A stretch of 64,000 nucleotides of DNA, from the NCBI GenBank assembly GCA_015227615.1, contig JAALGZ010000084.1:1-64000 (forward strand), read 5' to 3'. This DNA is from Labyrinthula sp. Ha (taxonomy: Eukaryota; Sar; Bigyra; Labyrinthulida; Labyrinthulaceae). Of the stretch, positions 1 to 10,987 are shown in pieces. Numbering within the stretch: the stretch's first letter is position 1; each line of letters begins with the position of its first letter. The notes beneath the pieces are model-generated. The model made no database searches and was not told the DNA's origin. It was given only the letters and a program-made list of their open reading frames with translations. A program made the position numbers and the translations under genes.

Positions 1-519
1 AATGTATTCAGAATCATTTTATAAGAATTAAAACCTCAAGTATTATGTTGATGATCACAATCAAAATATCATATGTTTGGTTATTGGTAATTCTTAGCAG
101 CATACACTTACAGTTAAACTATTGATTGAAGAAACATATGATAGTCAAATGCCACTCTCCATAATCCTAATGATGATTAAACTGAATTGTTATCCCATCT
201 TCCACTATGTGGGTATAGGTAGTATCGGATGTGTTCAATTCTCATATAATATCTTTTAGTTGATGAATTGAAGGAGTAACCGCCCATATATACGATAGCT
301 GTATGAAGTTATTACGTAAGCAAATACCACATACATAATATATGAGTACAAAGTGTAGATCATGTATCAAAAGTAAGATTCTTGAACTAAAATTAGTTAA
401 TATCTAGTTCACACGTCATAATAAACTATGTGGTCAATGATTAAAGCTAAATTTTTCTCTTCAAAGCAAAATACCCCAAATGATCTGATTGATATAATGA
501 TGTTTCTGTTTGCTACGAG
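1..519. other. Gene-free AT-rich stretch
   Basis: I see no convincing coding frame, RNA gene or repeat here. A 69-codon open frame starting near position 428 runs into the start of the dispersed repeat and has no recognisable motif. Confidence 0.5.
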
Positions 520-2776
520 TCACAATGCTGCTTTGAAGACTTCAAGAAATGCGAGCATAAGATGTCTATATAGATGCAAAAGAAACAGAAATATTTTGAA
601 ACGGAAAATGAACAGAAATCTCAACTTCAAAAAATGAAATGATTGAAACAGTCACCAGCTACATCGGAAGTCAATTCAAAGTTAGGGAAAGTTTTAGTTA
701 CAATTTTTCAAAGTTAGACATGAAAAACTTTGGTGGCAGCGTTAGATGTTTCAGATATTCAAACTTATTTAAATATGCTATAATAATTATCATGTTACAG
801 TAAATACTGGGTAACACTTACTGCTAAAGTTTGAATTATTGAAATAAATAGCGTCAAGAATGAAGGGCGTGGGTTATAAAATACCTTAAGCTAAGCTCTT
901 CTATCTTCACAGAACATAAACGAAGTAGGTTATATAGACTTTTCAAAGCACTAACCTCAATAAATACGATAGAGCTCGTTGAAAAAGTTCCTTCCTTATT
1001 TTTTTTTATCAACACTTTTTTAACCGTTAGATTTCTGATGAATAAAAGAATAGAGTGAATGTAATAGATACTAATATGGAAGTATTACTAATAGTTGGCT
1101 AAGGATATTGGGATAGAGATGCAATTTTAAGCTAAATTTTATTAAATTAACTGATACCAAGATAGTTATTGAGAATTATATTTTCGAAAAGCTATTAACA
1201 ATTATATTCCATTGCCATTATTGAATTTTCCCCCCCATGATATGTACCCCATGACACATCTAGGCACAAGATATTGCTATAAACAAGTTAAATTGCACTG
1301 ATACCTTCAATCTTTGTTTTTTTCGTATCTTGATATAATTCAGAAGCAATCAAACTGCTTGGAGTACTTAAAGTTAATGATCTTGGAGGTACCGAATTAA
1401 TCATGAGGAATGTACTAATGAGATCCGCAAAAGACGAATAAAAACATTTTATATTTTATCCTCAGTGATTGAAGTGTTATTTAATCTCTTCTTGTTATGT
1501 TGGGAGCTCCTATTGCGGGGTGGGTGGGGGGGTCAACGTTTCTTAGATCTGGGATCAATGCATTTATTTGAGATAATTTCAAATTTCCTTCCCCTCGTTT
1601 TGGTTTTATTAAAGATCTTCTCCCTAAACATCCCAACTTCACCAAGCAAATATTTTTTGAATAATAATCAAAGTAATACCCACATTGTACCGAAACTTCA
1701 CAAAAACATTGTTATTTTTTCTACGAAACCTCTCCATAGAAAGAAAACCGTGTAGATTTATTGTATTAGGACTGATATTATGGAAAGACATAGCTAAGGT
1801 GGATATTCAAAAATTTTTCTAACTGTTGTGATGGTCCTGTATAAGAATGTGAAATTTTAATAATTCTAAAACTAAATACAGTTATTCACTTACAAAGCAT
1901 GGCTGTAGAGATTTGTTCTGTTCAGAGAAATAGATGTTATAAATTGCTTCCTTGGTACGACTCATTATGAATATCTGGAATAAGCTCTAGTTCTATGATT
2001 GAGAATACAGACAAATCTTCACAGTAAACCTTGCAACAAAATTGAACCTCATACTATTTTTGTTATTGACTAGTTATATTTGAATAAACATAGTTTTCTA
2101 TGAGCTTATTAACTAAAGTTATTATGTGAAGGAATCTAGATTAATACGATATGGTTTTCCTTTAACAAGATGGATATATAGTTTCATCCTCAGTATCTGG
2201 AAACTTTCAAAGCTTTATAATACCTTGATAAATAAACCTTGAATTTATGGAATTCAGAGCAAGTTCTCGATATTTATAAATTCTTGAAAGCTCTACTAAG
2301 TCATTAAACATATGCCAAACTTTGGGCCACATCCATAGTATGTTGTGATGCAACTTCTTTTCCCGATGAATGAAGAAATATTTTCACTGAAACTCAACTG
2401 ATAAAAAAACTCTTGAGAGAAAAATTTGGATAGATTTGACGAAAGTAACTTGTATTTAACAAAATTTATTATAGGATGCATTTTAGGGACTTCAACCATC
2501 AGTGAAGAGAAAGGCATAGTCCTTAGGAAACTAAAAAATTAGTCCTGTTAGAGCTTTGCAGTCTGGGCTTTTTGTCTTGAGCCTTTTATGCTTAGACAAT
2601 TTATTTTCCCTGTCTTAACTCTAAAATTTCATCCGCATCTTAAATATCTTTTAATTTCAAACAAATCTAAAATTTTATGTTCAACCAAAACATTAACCCT
2701 GGCACATTTCTCATATAGTAGAATCGAATACATATACCCCATCCATTTATCAAACCCTAAAATATCAGTTGAGCGA
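520..2776 (+). repeat. Dispersed unclassified repeat, copy A
   Basis: This stretch is co-linear with 47460-49730 in the same orientation. Matching anchors include positions 1025-1085 with 47992-48050, 1480-1760 with 48440-48720, 2150-2400 with 49090-49370 and 2640-2776 with 49600-49730. The similarity is broken by many small indels, so the copies are old. Weaker similarity may extend to about 3030. Within the best-matching part (1465-1755) copy A keeps a 96-codon open frame whose counterpart in copy B is interrupted, which suggests a formerly coding mobile element. I could not assign it to a family and saw no terminal repeats. Confidence 0.7.
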
Positions 2777-4300
2777 ACCTGTACTTTTTGAATAAAAGAC
2801 GCCTTTTCGTACTCTTTAGATACCTACTATAAATAACTTAAGCAGCTCATTAATAAATATATAATAGTGGTACGAATCATTACTTCCTCTTAGATGGAAT
2901 AACTTTGAGGAAGGAGTGTAATTCTTGTGATTCCTTTTGTTAACTAGCTGTGGTAAAAAGATATTGCATATAGCTTTTGTAATAATTTGAAGAAATATTG
3001 TCCCTAAAAGATTGTTAATACCCTTCATTATTATAATTTATTGTTGCTTGTATGAGGCCAGCTGTGCATGAACCCGTATTAAACCTAAGATATAACACTT
3101 GTCTCAATTACGACTCAATACCAGGAACCCTTTACTTATAGTTTCTCAAAGCCCACGTTCACTTAACACGGTTTAAAAATGTAAAAAACTTCAACAAATA
3201 CATATAATGAGGCAAAATAAGCAAAATGGAAGGTATAGGCCCTGTTGGAGCTCGTTTCTAATTTGGAAGCTCTCGTATTGTAACATTGTGCAGGGAATTT
3301 GCTAAGGAAACTTCTTGACCAATCACTTCCTAAGCTTAATCATTATGGCTAGAAAAATTACAGTATGAGAGATTTTAGTGCGTAATGACTGTCTCGTACT
3401 AGTTTTATTTAACAAAATGATCCTGTGATGCCACTACATGTCCATATATCTTACAGAGAAAACTGATGTAACCTTAATCTTAGCAACAACAACAACAGCA
3501 ACAATGAAACCTTCATAATATGAACCCTTTACTGATCACATGACTGATAATCTAAGGACATATGTATTTTTGGCCATTAAATAAGTTTAAAGTTCTAAGC
3601 GATAATAATAAATTTAATATTTTGCGCAATGTATATAAACATATCATTATTTCGAGGTATATCTTTCCTCGGAAAAAAAGCCTATCTTTGTTAAGTATAC
3701 AAAGACCTTAGGGTGAAATATTTTAAATAGTGGATTGACTTTATGGTTTTTGTAGAATCTATATTAAAATAATCAGTAGCTCATAACTTAGTAGCAGATT
3801 TTAATACAAAGCTTCTTGATTAATCGCATTGTAATATAGTTCTTAAGTCTTCCGAGAGATCGTTTCCTGTAATTTTGCATATTTGCTTGGGTATTTTCTT
3901 AGATGAGCTATTTCTTTATAGTTTGAGGTTGAGCAAAGAAAATTTAAATTGGCGAAAACTGTGGTGGATAAGAAGCCTATTCCGGCAGAGTTTGGCGCCA
4001 CATTAATTGATTGTTTGATTCAAATTCTGACCTCTTTAGAATGGTATAACCAATAAATCAAAATTTCGAAGACATAGAAACTGGAATCCTAGAGCAGGGC
4101 ACAAAACCAAAAGGAACTTTATAGAAAGAAAAAGATGATTTCAGATAGCAGATGGGTACTATCGAGCTCTATTTTCGTTGATCAAATGGCGGAGACAATA
4201 AAAAATATGCTGGAGAAAAATTTTAAATGTCAAAGAAGGAACATCCCTAGGTTTCGATTATTGAGGTACAGAAATTACTTAACTCAGATAGTCGATAATT
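2777..4300. other. Gene-free stretch before the Mutator-like relic
   Basis: No gene is supported. Between about 3930 and 4310 short coding-like runs occur on the plus strand, for example a basic run around 4170-4290. They could be the decayed N-terminal part of the Mutator-like transposase that follows, but no motif proves it. Confidence 0.35.
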
Positions 4301-4824
4301 TAGATATTTAAAATTAGATGGCAAGTCACAATAATTATCCTTTTGAAGTAAACATTAAGTTTGATTTGGCAGGAAAATTCTACATTTTTGCTTTAATCAA
4401 CGTAAGTTACCAAGGGTATGGGCTTAAGTTTTATCTAAACATTAAAAATATATTTCAGAGCTCACTGAAAATCAATTTAGGTTTATTCGTATATTTAGGA
4501 ATGCAGAAAAAACTATCGTTCATACAAATTTATCTCTTTCAAGAAATTTCCTTCAAATTTTGTCAAAAAGTGATTAAAAGAGAGATGAATAAGGGTAAAA
4601 GCATGAAAGATGATGCAGATGATAAGAGCATGGGGATTCTTAGCCAAAGTGATAAAACATGTATGACTAAAGGTGGTATTTTCAAGATTTATTTCATTAA
4701 GTCCACAGGTGATTGAGTACAATTAAGTCGATTTACCTTTCAAAAAAATATTCAGAAATACTTACCTGGTGTTTATTCCGACTATATTGAAATAGATATA
4801 ACACACTATATCCCGTGTTGCAAG

Positions 4825-5830
4825 ATGTTTGTTATGTTTCCTGTAGGTACAGATTGTTCTATCAATGCATTTTTTAGTTGTACTTTTATAGAGACCGAGA
4901 ACGGTTCAGATATTATGAAGGGTCTCAGGGTACTAGACTTGGGAAATGTAACCGTTATCACGAGTGATAAACCCAGAGCTTTAGCCCAAGTGGCTAAGGA
5001 AATACATGTGGCTCATGTACATTTTATAAAGCATGTTCTAACATCCCTTTAGTTCTTGCTGTAGGTCTTCACCTGGGGAATAATTAACTATTTTTCGCAG
5101 CCGTGTATATAAAGTGATATTTGAAACTTCTGTACCTCCCTCAAACTTAGCTCTTTTTGACTAAGGTGTCTGAACAAAAATCCTAACAGTAACCAGAAAT
5201 TTTCAATAAAATTATAGCAGAGTAGGGTAATCTGTGCTAGAAATTTGCTCAAAAAAGTTTAACTTTTTCAAACAAAGCCATTCAAGGGGTACAGTCCATG
5301 GACAGTTGGCTTAAAGTCAAAGGAGACTTAAAGAAACCACAAAAAACGGACATTTGATGAAATGGAAACCTATCCTGATGATCTTGTTAGGAAGTGTGAA
5401 TTAAAAATTATGTGAAAACTAAGATGATTGATTTGTAAAGAGGTAGTCATGACAGATGAGACATTTCAATATCATCAACAACAAAATCGTGACGTTCATA
5501 GTTACTATATCCAAGTAGGGAGGTCTCAAACCGAATATGAAACATTTCACCAAAAAACAAAATAACTTGCATTCTAAAAATTTTTTGGAAAATTAGAATA
5601 TTGTTCCTATATGCTCCTGCTGTGATCGGATGAACATGCACTTTTCATTTGAATACTTTGACAAAATATGTATCAAGAAGTACTGGTCCATGTCTGAGAA
5701 TAGATTCCTTCCTGAAATGTGGAACTATCTAAACCATCCTTTTTATGACAAAGCTTTAAAAAAACTAGTAAGTTTTTTGCATCAGTGTCTAGCACGATGG
5801 GGCTCAAAGTTCATCTTTGAAACTTAGCAA
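4825..5830 (+). mobile_element. Mutator-like (MULE) transposase relic
   Basis: The frame at 4825-5052 reads like the core of a MULE transposase domain. A short strand ending in VGTD carries the first acidic residue, a FIETEN segment follows, then a strand ending in ITSDKPRAL carries the second acidic residue, and the block closes with a helix and VHFIKHV at the place of the family's C/H motif. A second open block at 5630-5827 (FLPEMWNYL, then ALKKLV) could be the helical insertion downstream. The part between them is not open in one frame, so the copy is broken. A 132-codon frame at 4318-4716 just upstream may be its N-terminal region but has no diagnostic motif. No terminal inverted repeats were identified. 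Confidence 0.6.
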
Positions 5831-5839
5831 ACTTGAAAA

Positions 5840-7188
5840 CTCTAAATAAGTCTTCAACAATTTTTTTAAGCTAATGTAGGAATACAAGTTTCTTTGCAAG
5901 GAGGCTTTTAATCCCTGAAAAGAATGGATGAAGACATTTGTTGCAGCTCAAATGATGCGAAAGTCGTTACGACAAAATCCTTATTGTGTGTTTAAAAGCT
6001 CTCTGATAACGAAAAAAAATGTTTTACAAGAGCCAATATTAAATATAGAATCGCCTGTGAAAAGAACGGAAAGCTCAGCGAAAAGGCTGGGGTAGGTTGT
6101 TCTTGTCTTAACTTCAGTTCCCAATCTTTCTCAACATTATTATATTATACTTTGCACATTCTATTCTTGCAACCTTTTGTTTCACCTGTACCTTTACATT
6201 GTCGATGTAATTACGTTAGTTTAGAACCTTTAATTTCAAGCACTAGACCCTAGACCCTAACCCGTAACCTCTCCTTTGAGCATGTATCTTGAACATAAGC
6301 CACACACAGCCTTCCACTTCTTCAAATATTTTTTGAGTTGAACTTTAAGCATTGAACCTATATGGTTTGAATACTCTTCATAGCCTTTACTAGTTTGAGC
6401 AGAGATGGTAGACTGGATGCCCTCCTACTTAAGAAAACAGTATGGAATACGATCTGAAGCCCAATTTCCAATTGGAAAACTCTTTTCTTAAATATGCATA
6501 TTCTCTAACAATTGTACTTTACCTCACACACAATCAAAAAGAAGAGAGCATTCATAGCATCTCCTTCCAAATCTTCCCTTTTAAGTCATCAGCGCTTTCA
6601 ACTTTAATTTGTTTAAAATTATTATTTAATAGTTTTCTTATATATATTGTGTTTATATAGTTGAGCATATACTAAATAAACTTTTTTCTAGAGAATTATT
6701 TTAAATAAGCATTCAAATAATAACAATCCAGATGATGCTTCTTTCAACTTCGAACTTGCTTCAAATTGTTATTGAACGTTCATCTCGGATATATTTTATC
6801 TCAATAGCTGACAAAATGTTCAATAAGGTCTTTCTTGATCTTTATCTAAAGCAGGAGTCCTTCTCCTTGATTCAACTTCTGTGAAATCCAGGTAGTAACC
6901 TATAATTTTTAATTAGCTTGAATCTTCAATACAATTATATTTTCGTTAACCTGTGACACAACACAATATATTTATGTACTTAGATAAGTTTAATAATATC
7001 TTGGCTGTTTTTCTTTGTCGCCTCTATACTTAAAATAGATCTTCATTGATCTTTTTATATTTTTATTTTCTACTGACTTTTATTTTGAATTTAGAATTTC
7101 CAAGTTTACTTTTGATTAATTTACAAAAAGCCAATGAAAATTGTGATACGAAACATGTCGGAGTGAAAACACGCAATCCTGCACAGTA
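5840..7188. other. Gene-free AT-rich stretch upstream of the Hsp110-TPR gene
   Basis: No gene recognised. A short run of two CCCTAGA/CCCTAA-like units near 6245-6265 is too short to count as telomeric repeat. A 72-codon hydrophobic frame at 6442-6660 has no motif. The last 300 bases are T-rich and presumably contain the promoter of the next gene, but I see no clear element. Confidence 0.4.
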
Positions 7189-9369
7189 ATGCCACACTGT
7201 GATAATTGCTTATTGAATTCTTCCAGAAAAAGAAAGAATACAAGACCAAACTCTGTAGATATGGAAGACGTTCTGAAGAAGTATGTTTTAGGGATCGATT
7301 TTGGAAGTGATTCTATCGTAGTATCATTTCTATCCTTAGACAAGATGAAACCAGAGATATTACGCAATGATGTTTCGAATCAAAGCACCCCCAATGCCAT
7401 CCTTTTCCAAAACAAGCAACGCTTTTTTGGACAGAGCCCCACAACTGCCGAAAATGGCGTTAAAAATATTCTTCGATTGATTCAAGAAGGTAGTTTAACG
7501 AAAATTAAATATGGTAGCGAGACTGTTGAAGTTTCTTCCGAGCAATTCTTAGCAATGTTTCTGAAGAAGCTCATATCTTATGCTGTCAAATCTGAGGTCC
7601 ATCAAACTCTTAACATTAAACCAGATGAGATACTTTGTGCCTTTATTATTCCGGAATCTTTTGGTGAAGACCAAAAGAAACGCGTACTACGGGCTGCCAA
7701 GCTAGCTGAGGTTGACCTCTCTGCAGATAACATTTTAACAAGGACAGAAGCAGCTGCTGTTTGCAACGGAACGAAGAAAAGAATAGAACTAAACCAAGCT
7801 GTTATGTATATTGATATAGGTCACATATTTTCGTCTTTTTCTGTGTTTGTGCACAATGAAGAAGAAAACAAGATTTCAACTAGGCACTTGGCCTCTGAAG
7901 TAAGTGCTGACTCTGCTTCTAAGAAGGTTGATGACATTATTTACAAGATATTGTGCGGAAAAATTGAACAAACTCATGATGAAAAAATTTTGGAGGGAAG
8001 TAAGTCTTCTAGCAGATTACGAAAAGCTGTAACCAAATTGAAAGAGATTCTTAGTGGAGTTGCGATAGGGAAAACAACAGTTGAAAACTTGTTCGATGGG
8101 AAAGACATTACGTTAACCATAAGCAGGGAGGAAGTTGAAACTGACCCAGAGATCAAAACTATATCCGATAATATATTGCAGTCTATCAAGGCTGCTTACG
8201 ATGGACTAAGAGACAAAGAAGTTGAAAAGTTAACTGCCGAAATTATAGGAGGTGGTGCGAGGTCCTGGTTTATCAAGTCTGCCATTGAAGAAGCATTGGC
8301 TGCATGTGGAGAAGGTCTTGTTCCAGCTTATACACTTGACTCTCTTGCAGCAGGATCAATTGGAGCAGCATACCACGCAGCCAAGAAACTAGAACCTACT
8401 GGGGCCACAAGGAAACCGATTTTTGATGAAATATCTTTACTTCTGGAGCACAATGCTCTATTGGATGTAACTTTTGAACACATAGAGGAAGAAGCCGTAC
8501 TTATCGCTGAGATGGATGAGTTTGATGAGCTCATCGTTAACGCAGCTGCTGCCAGGAATGATTTAGAATCCTATATATATGAGTGGAAAGCTACTGCAAA
8601 TAGTAACAGAGATTTTACTGATCTAATCAAGAGGGAGGAAGCTTTAGGAACACTTGTTGAAGCGCAAGATTGGTTGGATGATTGGGATTATTCGGAAGAA
8701 ATTCGAACGAAGTATCAGGAGTACCATCAGTTGCGAGAAAAGCTTGTTGCTCTGAAAACCGACCTCAAACCAATGATAAATGAATACTTGGAAAAGCTGG
8801 ATGAAGTAAAGAGGAAGAAAGAAGAGGAATTGAAAAAGTTGTCTGAACAAGATGCAAAAGAGAGAGCAAACGATCCTCAAGATCATGACTTCAGGAAACT
8901 CCCTAAGAAAGAGAGAATGAAGAAAGTTATGATGAACAAAGATGAAGGTACCGGGTTGTTCAAAGATGGGAATATCGAACCAGCTTCTTTAAGATACAAG
9001 CGTGCCCTACAACATTGTGAAAAGTTCTTTGATCTAAACCCTGATGATGAAAAAGAAGTCGAAGATGTAAAATGCACACTTCACCTGAATCTTGCAATGT
9101 GTTCCATGAAATTGGATGATAATAAGAAAGCACTCGAGTATCTAGACTTGGTGGTGGAGGTGAAACCTGAAAATTTGAAAGCTCTTTACCGGAAAGGGTT
9201 GGTCTTAGGGAAGCTGAAAAGATACAAAGAAGCCAAGAAAACTTTAAATACTGCATTGAAAGTAGAACCAGAAGACAAGGCGTGCCTAGGATTGATGAAA
9301 AAGATTGACTTATATATACAGAGAGAAAAAGCCAAGGAGAGAAAATTTGCGCAACGGATGTTTAGTTGA
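7189..9369 (+). CDS. Hsp110/Hsp70-type ATPase fused to a TPR domain
   Basis: A single uninterrupted 726-codon frame. Residues 33-404 form an Hsp70-superfamily nucleotide-binding domain: phosphate-1 motif GIDFGSDS (35-42), phosphate-2 motif YIDIGH (207-212, Hsp110-like rather than the DLGGGT of Hsp70) and adenosine motif EIIGGGAR (351-358). The domain ends near LDSLAAGSIGAAYHAA. Only about 35 residues follow before a helical lid of Hsp110 type (ARNDLESYIYEW, 455-466; DWLDDWDYSEE), so the beta-sandwich substrate domain of about 110 residues appears absent. A charged coiled-coil linker leads to three immunophilin-type TPRs (about 578-720). The TPR carboxylate-clamp positions are partly kept (NLAMC, KALYRKG), but the usual Asn of the first repeat is Thr588. 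Probable role: co-chaperone or nucleotide-exchange-like ATPase acting with Hsp70/Hsp90. Met25 (7261) is an alternative and perhaps better start. Confidence 0.85.
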   Translation: MPHCDNCLLNSSRKRKNTRPNSVDMEDVLKKYVLGIDFGSDSIVVSFLSLDKMKPEILRNDVSNQSTPNAILFQNKQRFFGQSPTTAENGVKNILRLIQEGSLTKIKYGSETVEVSSEQFLAMFLKKLISYAVKSEVHQTLNIKPDEILCAFIIPESFGEDQKKRVLRAAKLAEVDLSADNILTRTEAAAVCNGTKKRIELNQAVMYIDIGHIFSSFSVFVHNEEENKISTRHLASEVSADSASKKVDDIIYKILCGKIEQTHDEKILEGSKSSSRLRKAVTKLKEILSGVAIGKTTVENLFDGKDITLTISREEVETDPEIKTISDNILQSIKAAYDGLRDKEVEKLTAEIIGGGARSWFIKSAIEEALAACGEGLVPAYTLDSLAAGSIGAAYHAAKKLEPTGATRKPIFDEISLLLEHNALLDVTFEHIEEEAVLIAEMDEFDELIVNAAAARNDLESYIYEWKATANSNRDFTDLIKREEALGTLVEAQDWLDDWDYSEEIRTKYQEYHQLREKLVALKTDLKPMINEYLEKLDEVKRKKEEELKKLSEQDAKERANDPQDHDFRKLPKKERMKKVMMNKDEGTGLFKDGNIEPASLRYKRALQHCEKFFDLNPDDEKEVEDVKCTLHLNLAMCSMKLDDNKKALEYLDLVVEVKPENLKALYRKGLVLGKLKRYKEAKKTLNTALKVEPEDKACLGLMKKIDLYIQREKAKERKFAQRMFS

Positions 9370-9522
9370 TGCTTAAGTGGTTTCTAGCACATATTTTTAA
9401 TAGAATCATAACTCGGAATTAACCGCTGCCGCCGAAAACATACTACTTAACAACAAAAATGTCGATCGCTCGATAAAATACAAAATTTCCAAAACTTCAA
9501 ACAAAACTTAGAAACTAACTGA

Positions 9523-10878
9523 TCAACCAAAATTACAGCGAAGCCAAGGATCGTTGACTTGGTTGTTTGCCGCTCCAAAACGTTTGGTCAAGTCATCCAG
9601 GCCCTGTATTTTGGCATAAGAGACCTGAACCAGACTTCCTCCTAAATCAAACAATCTCTTACATAATAATCGAGCCATGGAAACTTGTATGAAGTTGATA
9701 ATAAGAAAACCACAATTTAATCTCGAATTTTGTTTGTGCTTTGGTAAATAAATAAAATCAAAGGGAATTGAGTCGTATAATTCGGTGAAATGAAGCTCAA
9801 CCAAGACTTCTGCCAATGTCTGCTCTATATTAACAGATCGAATGAGTATAGTTGTCCGAGGATCAAGAACTTCGTTCATATCCTCCAATGAAATCGTATA
9901 TCTGATAACTCTGTGTACAGAACCTTTACTATAAATAGGTTTCTTTGCTTTTGGGGTAAGCTCTAAAAGTTCCTCCCCCACGTTTCGTTTTGCTGCCACC
10001 TCCTTTAAAATTCTTCGAATATGCCTTGCATACCTTGGAATATACTTTTCTTTCTTCAAAAGGCCTATATGCTTTGAGGCATTCAGAAAATGATATAACT
10101 CCCCAGCTTTTTGTTTATCCATCTCGCTCTTAGGAATAAACTGCACATAGTCAGAGTACTCGTGTTGTGACACAACAAGATTTTGAAAAGATCGCAAATC
10201 ATCAAACTCCGCAATTATATCCACTTTCCCACCAGATGAGGTGCTCTGGACTGTACGTACCTTTAATTTACCAATCTTTTTAAGAAAGTTTGAGATAGGG
10301 CCATAGTTAAGTTCAGTTATGTTGTGCAGAAGAACCACATAATCACAGTGGATGGAGCATTTGAAAGCAAATATGTCTTCAATGTTCTGCTTTAATTCAT
10401 TCAGCACAGGGGCTTCACAAAAAAATAGGTTGATTGGACAACCTGGAGAAGTGCTTGCTTGCCAGAGTCGTTTCGCTGCTGACTTGCAAAAATATGAAAC
10501 ACAAACTATGTGACTCTGATTCCAAAGGGCCGGGAAAATGTATTGTATTTCTCCATGGAAGAGAAGAAACTTTAGGAGCTTTTCAAGAGCTAAGTTCTCA
10601 GGTATGTCGTAGATGAGCAGAGTATTTGTTTTTCCAGGTGACTTAAACTTTTGGACTATTGGTGTGGAATTGTTTCTAACATCTGACATGTCACGATAAA
10701 TGGAGAGTTTCGAGTTGTTATGGGATCTAGATTCTGTCTCTAGGTATAAATCTTTACGTATCATAAACTTTTTTATTAAATTTCCTTCGCATCTACTAAG
10801 TAACTCAACTAAAGAATAATCCAGAAGTATTGCAATTTCCACTTTATCTCCGTCTTTCAGTATGTCCGTATTTGACAC
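9523..10878 (-). CDS. Mei2-like RNA-binding protein, 5' end unresolved
   Basis: The C-terminal 100 residues (about 341-440 of the open frame) match the third RRM of Mei2-like proteins (RRM_2 family): TTILIRSV, FDFIYLPKH, then NCGFLIINFI and VSYAKIQGLDDL, all hallmarks of this unusual RRM. Two weaker RRMs precede it: about 85-160 (LLIYDIP as RNP2, HIVCVSYF as RNP1) and 178-250 (VVLLHNI). Mei2-type proteins bind RNA and control meiosis or development in fungi and plants; the role here is inferred only from the domain. The open frame runs back to 10878 but has no ATG before codon 39 (10762-10764). Either that is the start, or a short first exon lies upstream: a TACTAAT-like branch site followed by CCATAG sits just before the open frame, and an ATG at 10955 could begin such an exon. 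It is divergent from the nucleotidase gene. Confidence 0.75.
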   Translation of the reverse strand: MSNTDILKDGDKVEIAILLDYSLVELLSRCEGNLIKKFMIRKDLYLETESRSHNNSKLSIYRDMSDVRNNSTPIVQKFKSPGKTNTLLIYDIPENLALEKLLKFLLFHGEIQYIFPALWNQSHIVCVSYFCKSAAKRLWQASTSPGCPINLFFCEAPVLNELKQNIEDIFAFKCSIHCDYVVLLHNITELNYGPISNFLKKIGKLKVRTVQSTSSGGKVDIIAEFDDLRSFQNLVVSQHEYSDYVQFIPKSEMDKQKAGELYHFLNASKHIGLLKKEKYIPRYARHIRRILKEVAAKRNVGEELLELTPKAKKPIYSKGSVHRVIRYTISLEDMNEVLDPRTTILIRSVNIEQTLAEVLVELHFTELYDSIPFDFIYLPKHKQNSRLNCGFLIINFIQVSMARLLCKRLFDLGGSLVQVSYAKIQGLDDLTKRFGAANNQVNDPWLRCNFG

Positions 10879-10987
10879 ACCTATGGTACCATTAGTAAAA
10901 TTTAATTGGTTCTTTTATCCAATTATAAGTAACTTCCAAACCTTCCTGAAGCAGCATATTTAACCGTTTGCCAAGAAACAACATTTA
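10879..10987. promoter_or_regulatory. Divergent promoter between Mei2-like and nucleotidase genes
   Basis: About 110 bases separate the open frame of the minus-strand Mei2-like gene from the ATG of the plus-strand nucleotidase. Both must be transcribed from this interval or from overlapping 5' ends. No TATA box is evident. It also contains the candidate first intron of the Mei2-like gene. Confidence 0.45.

Noticed and set aside
6240-6270. Telomere-like CCCTAGA/CCCTAA units
   Set aside because: Only about two units with mismatches; too short for an interstitial telomere.
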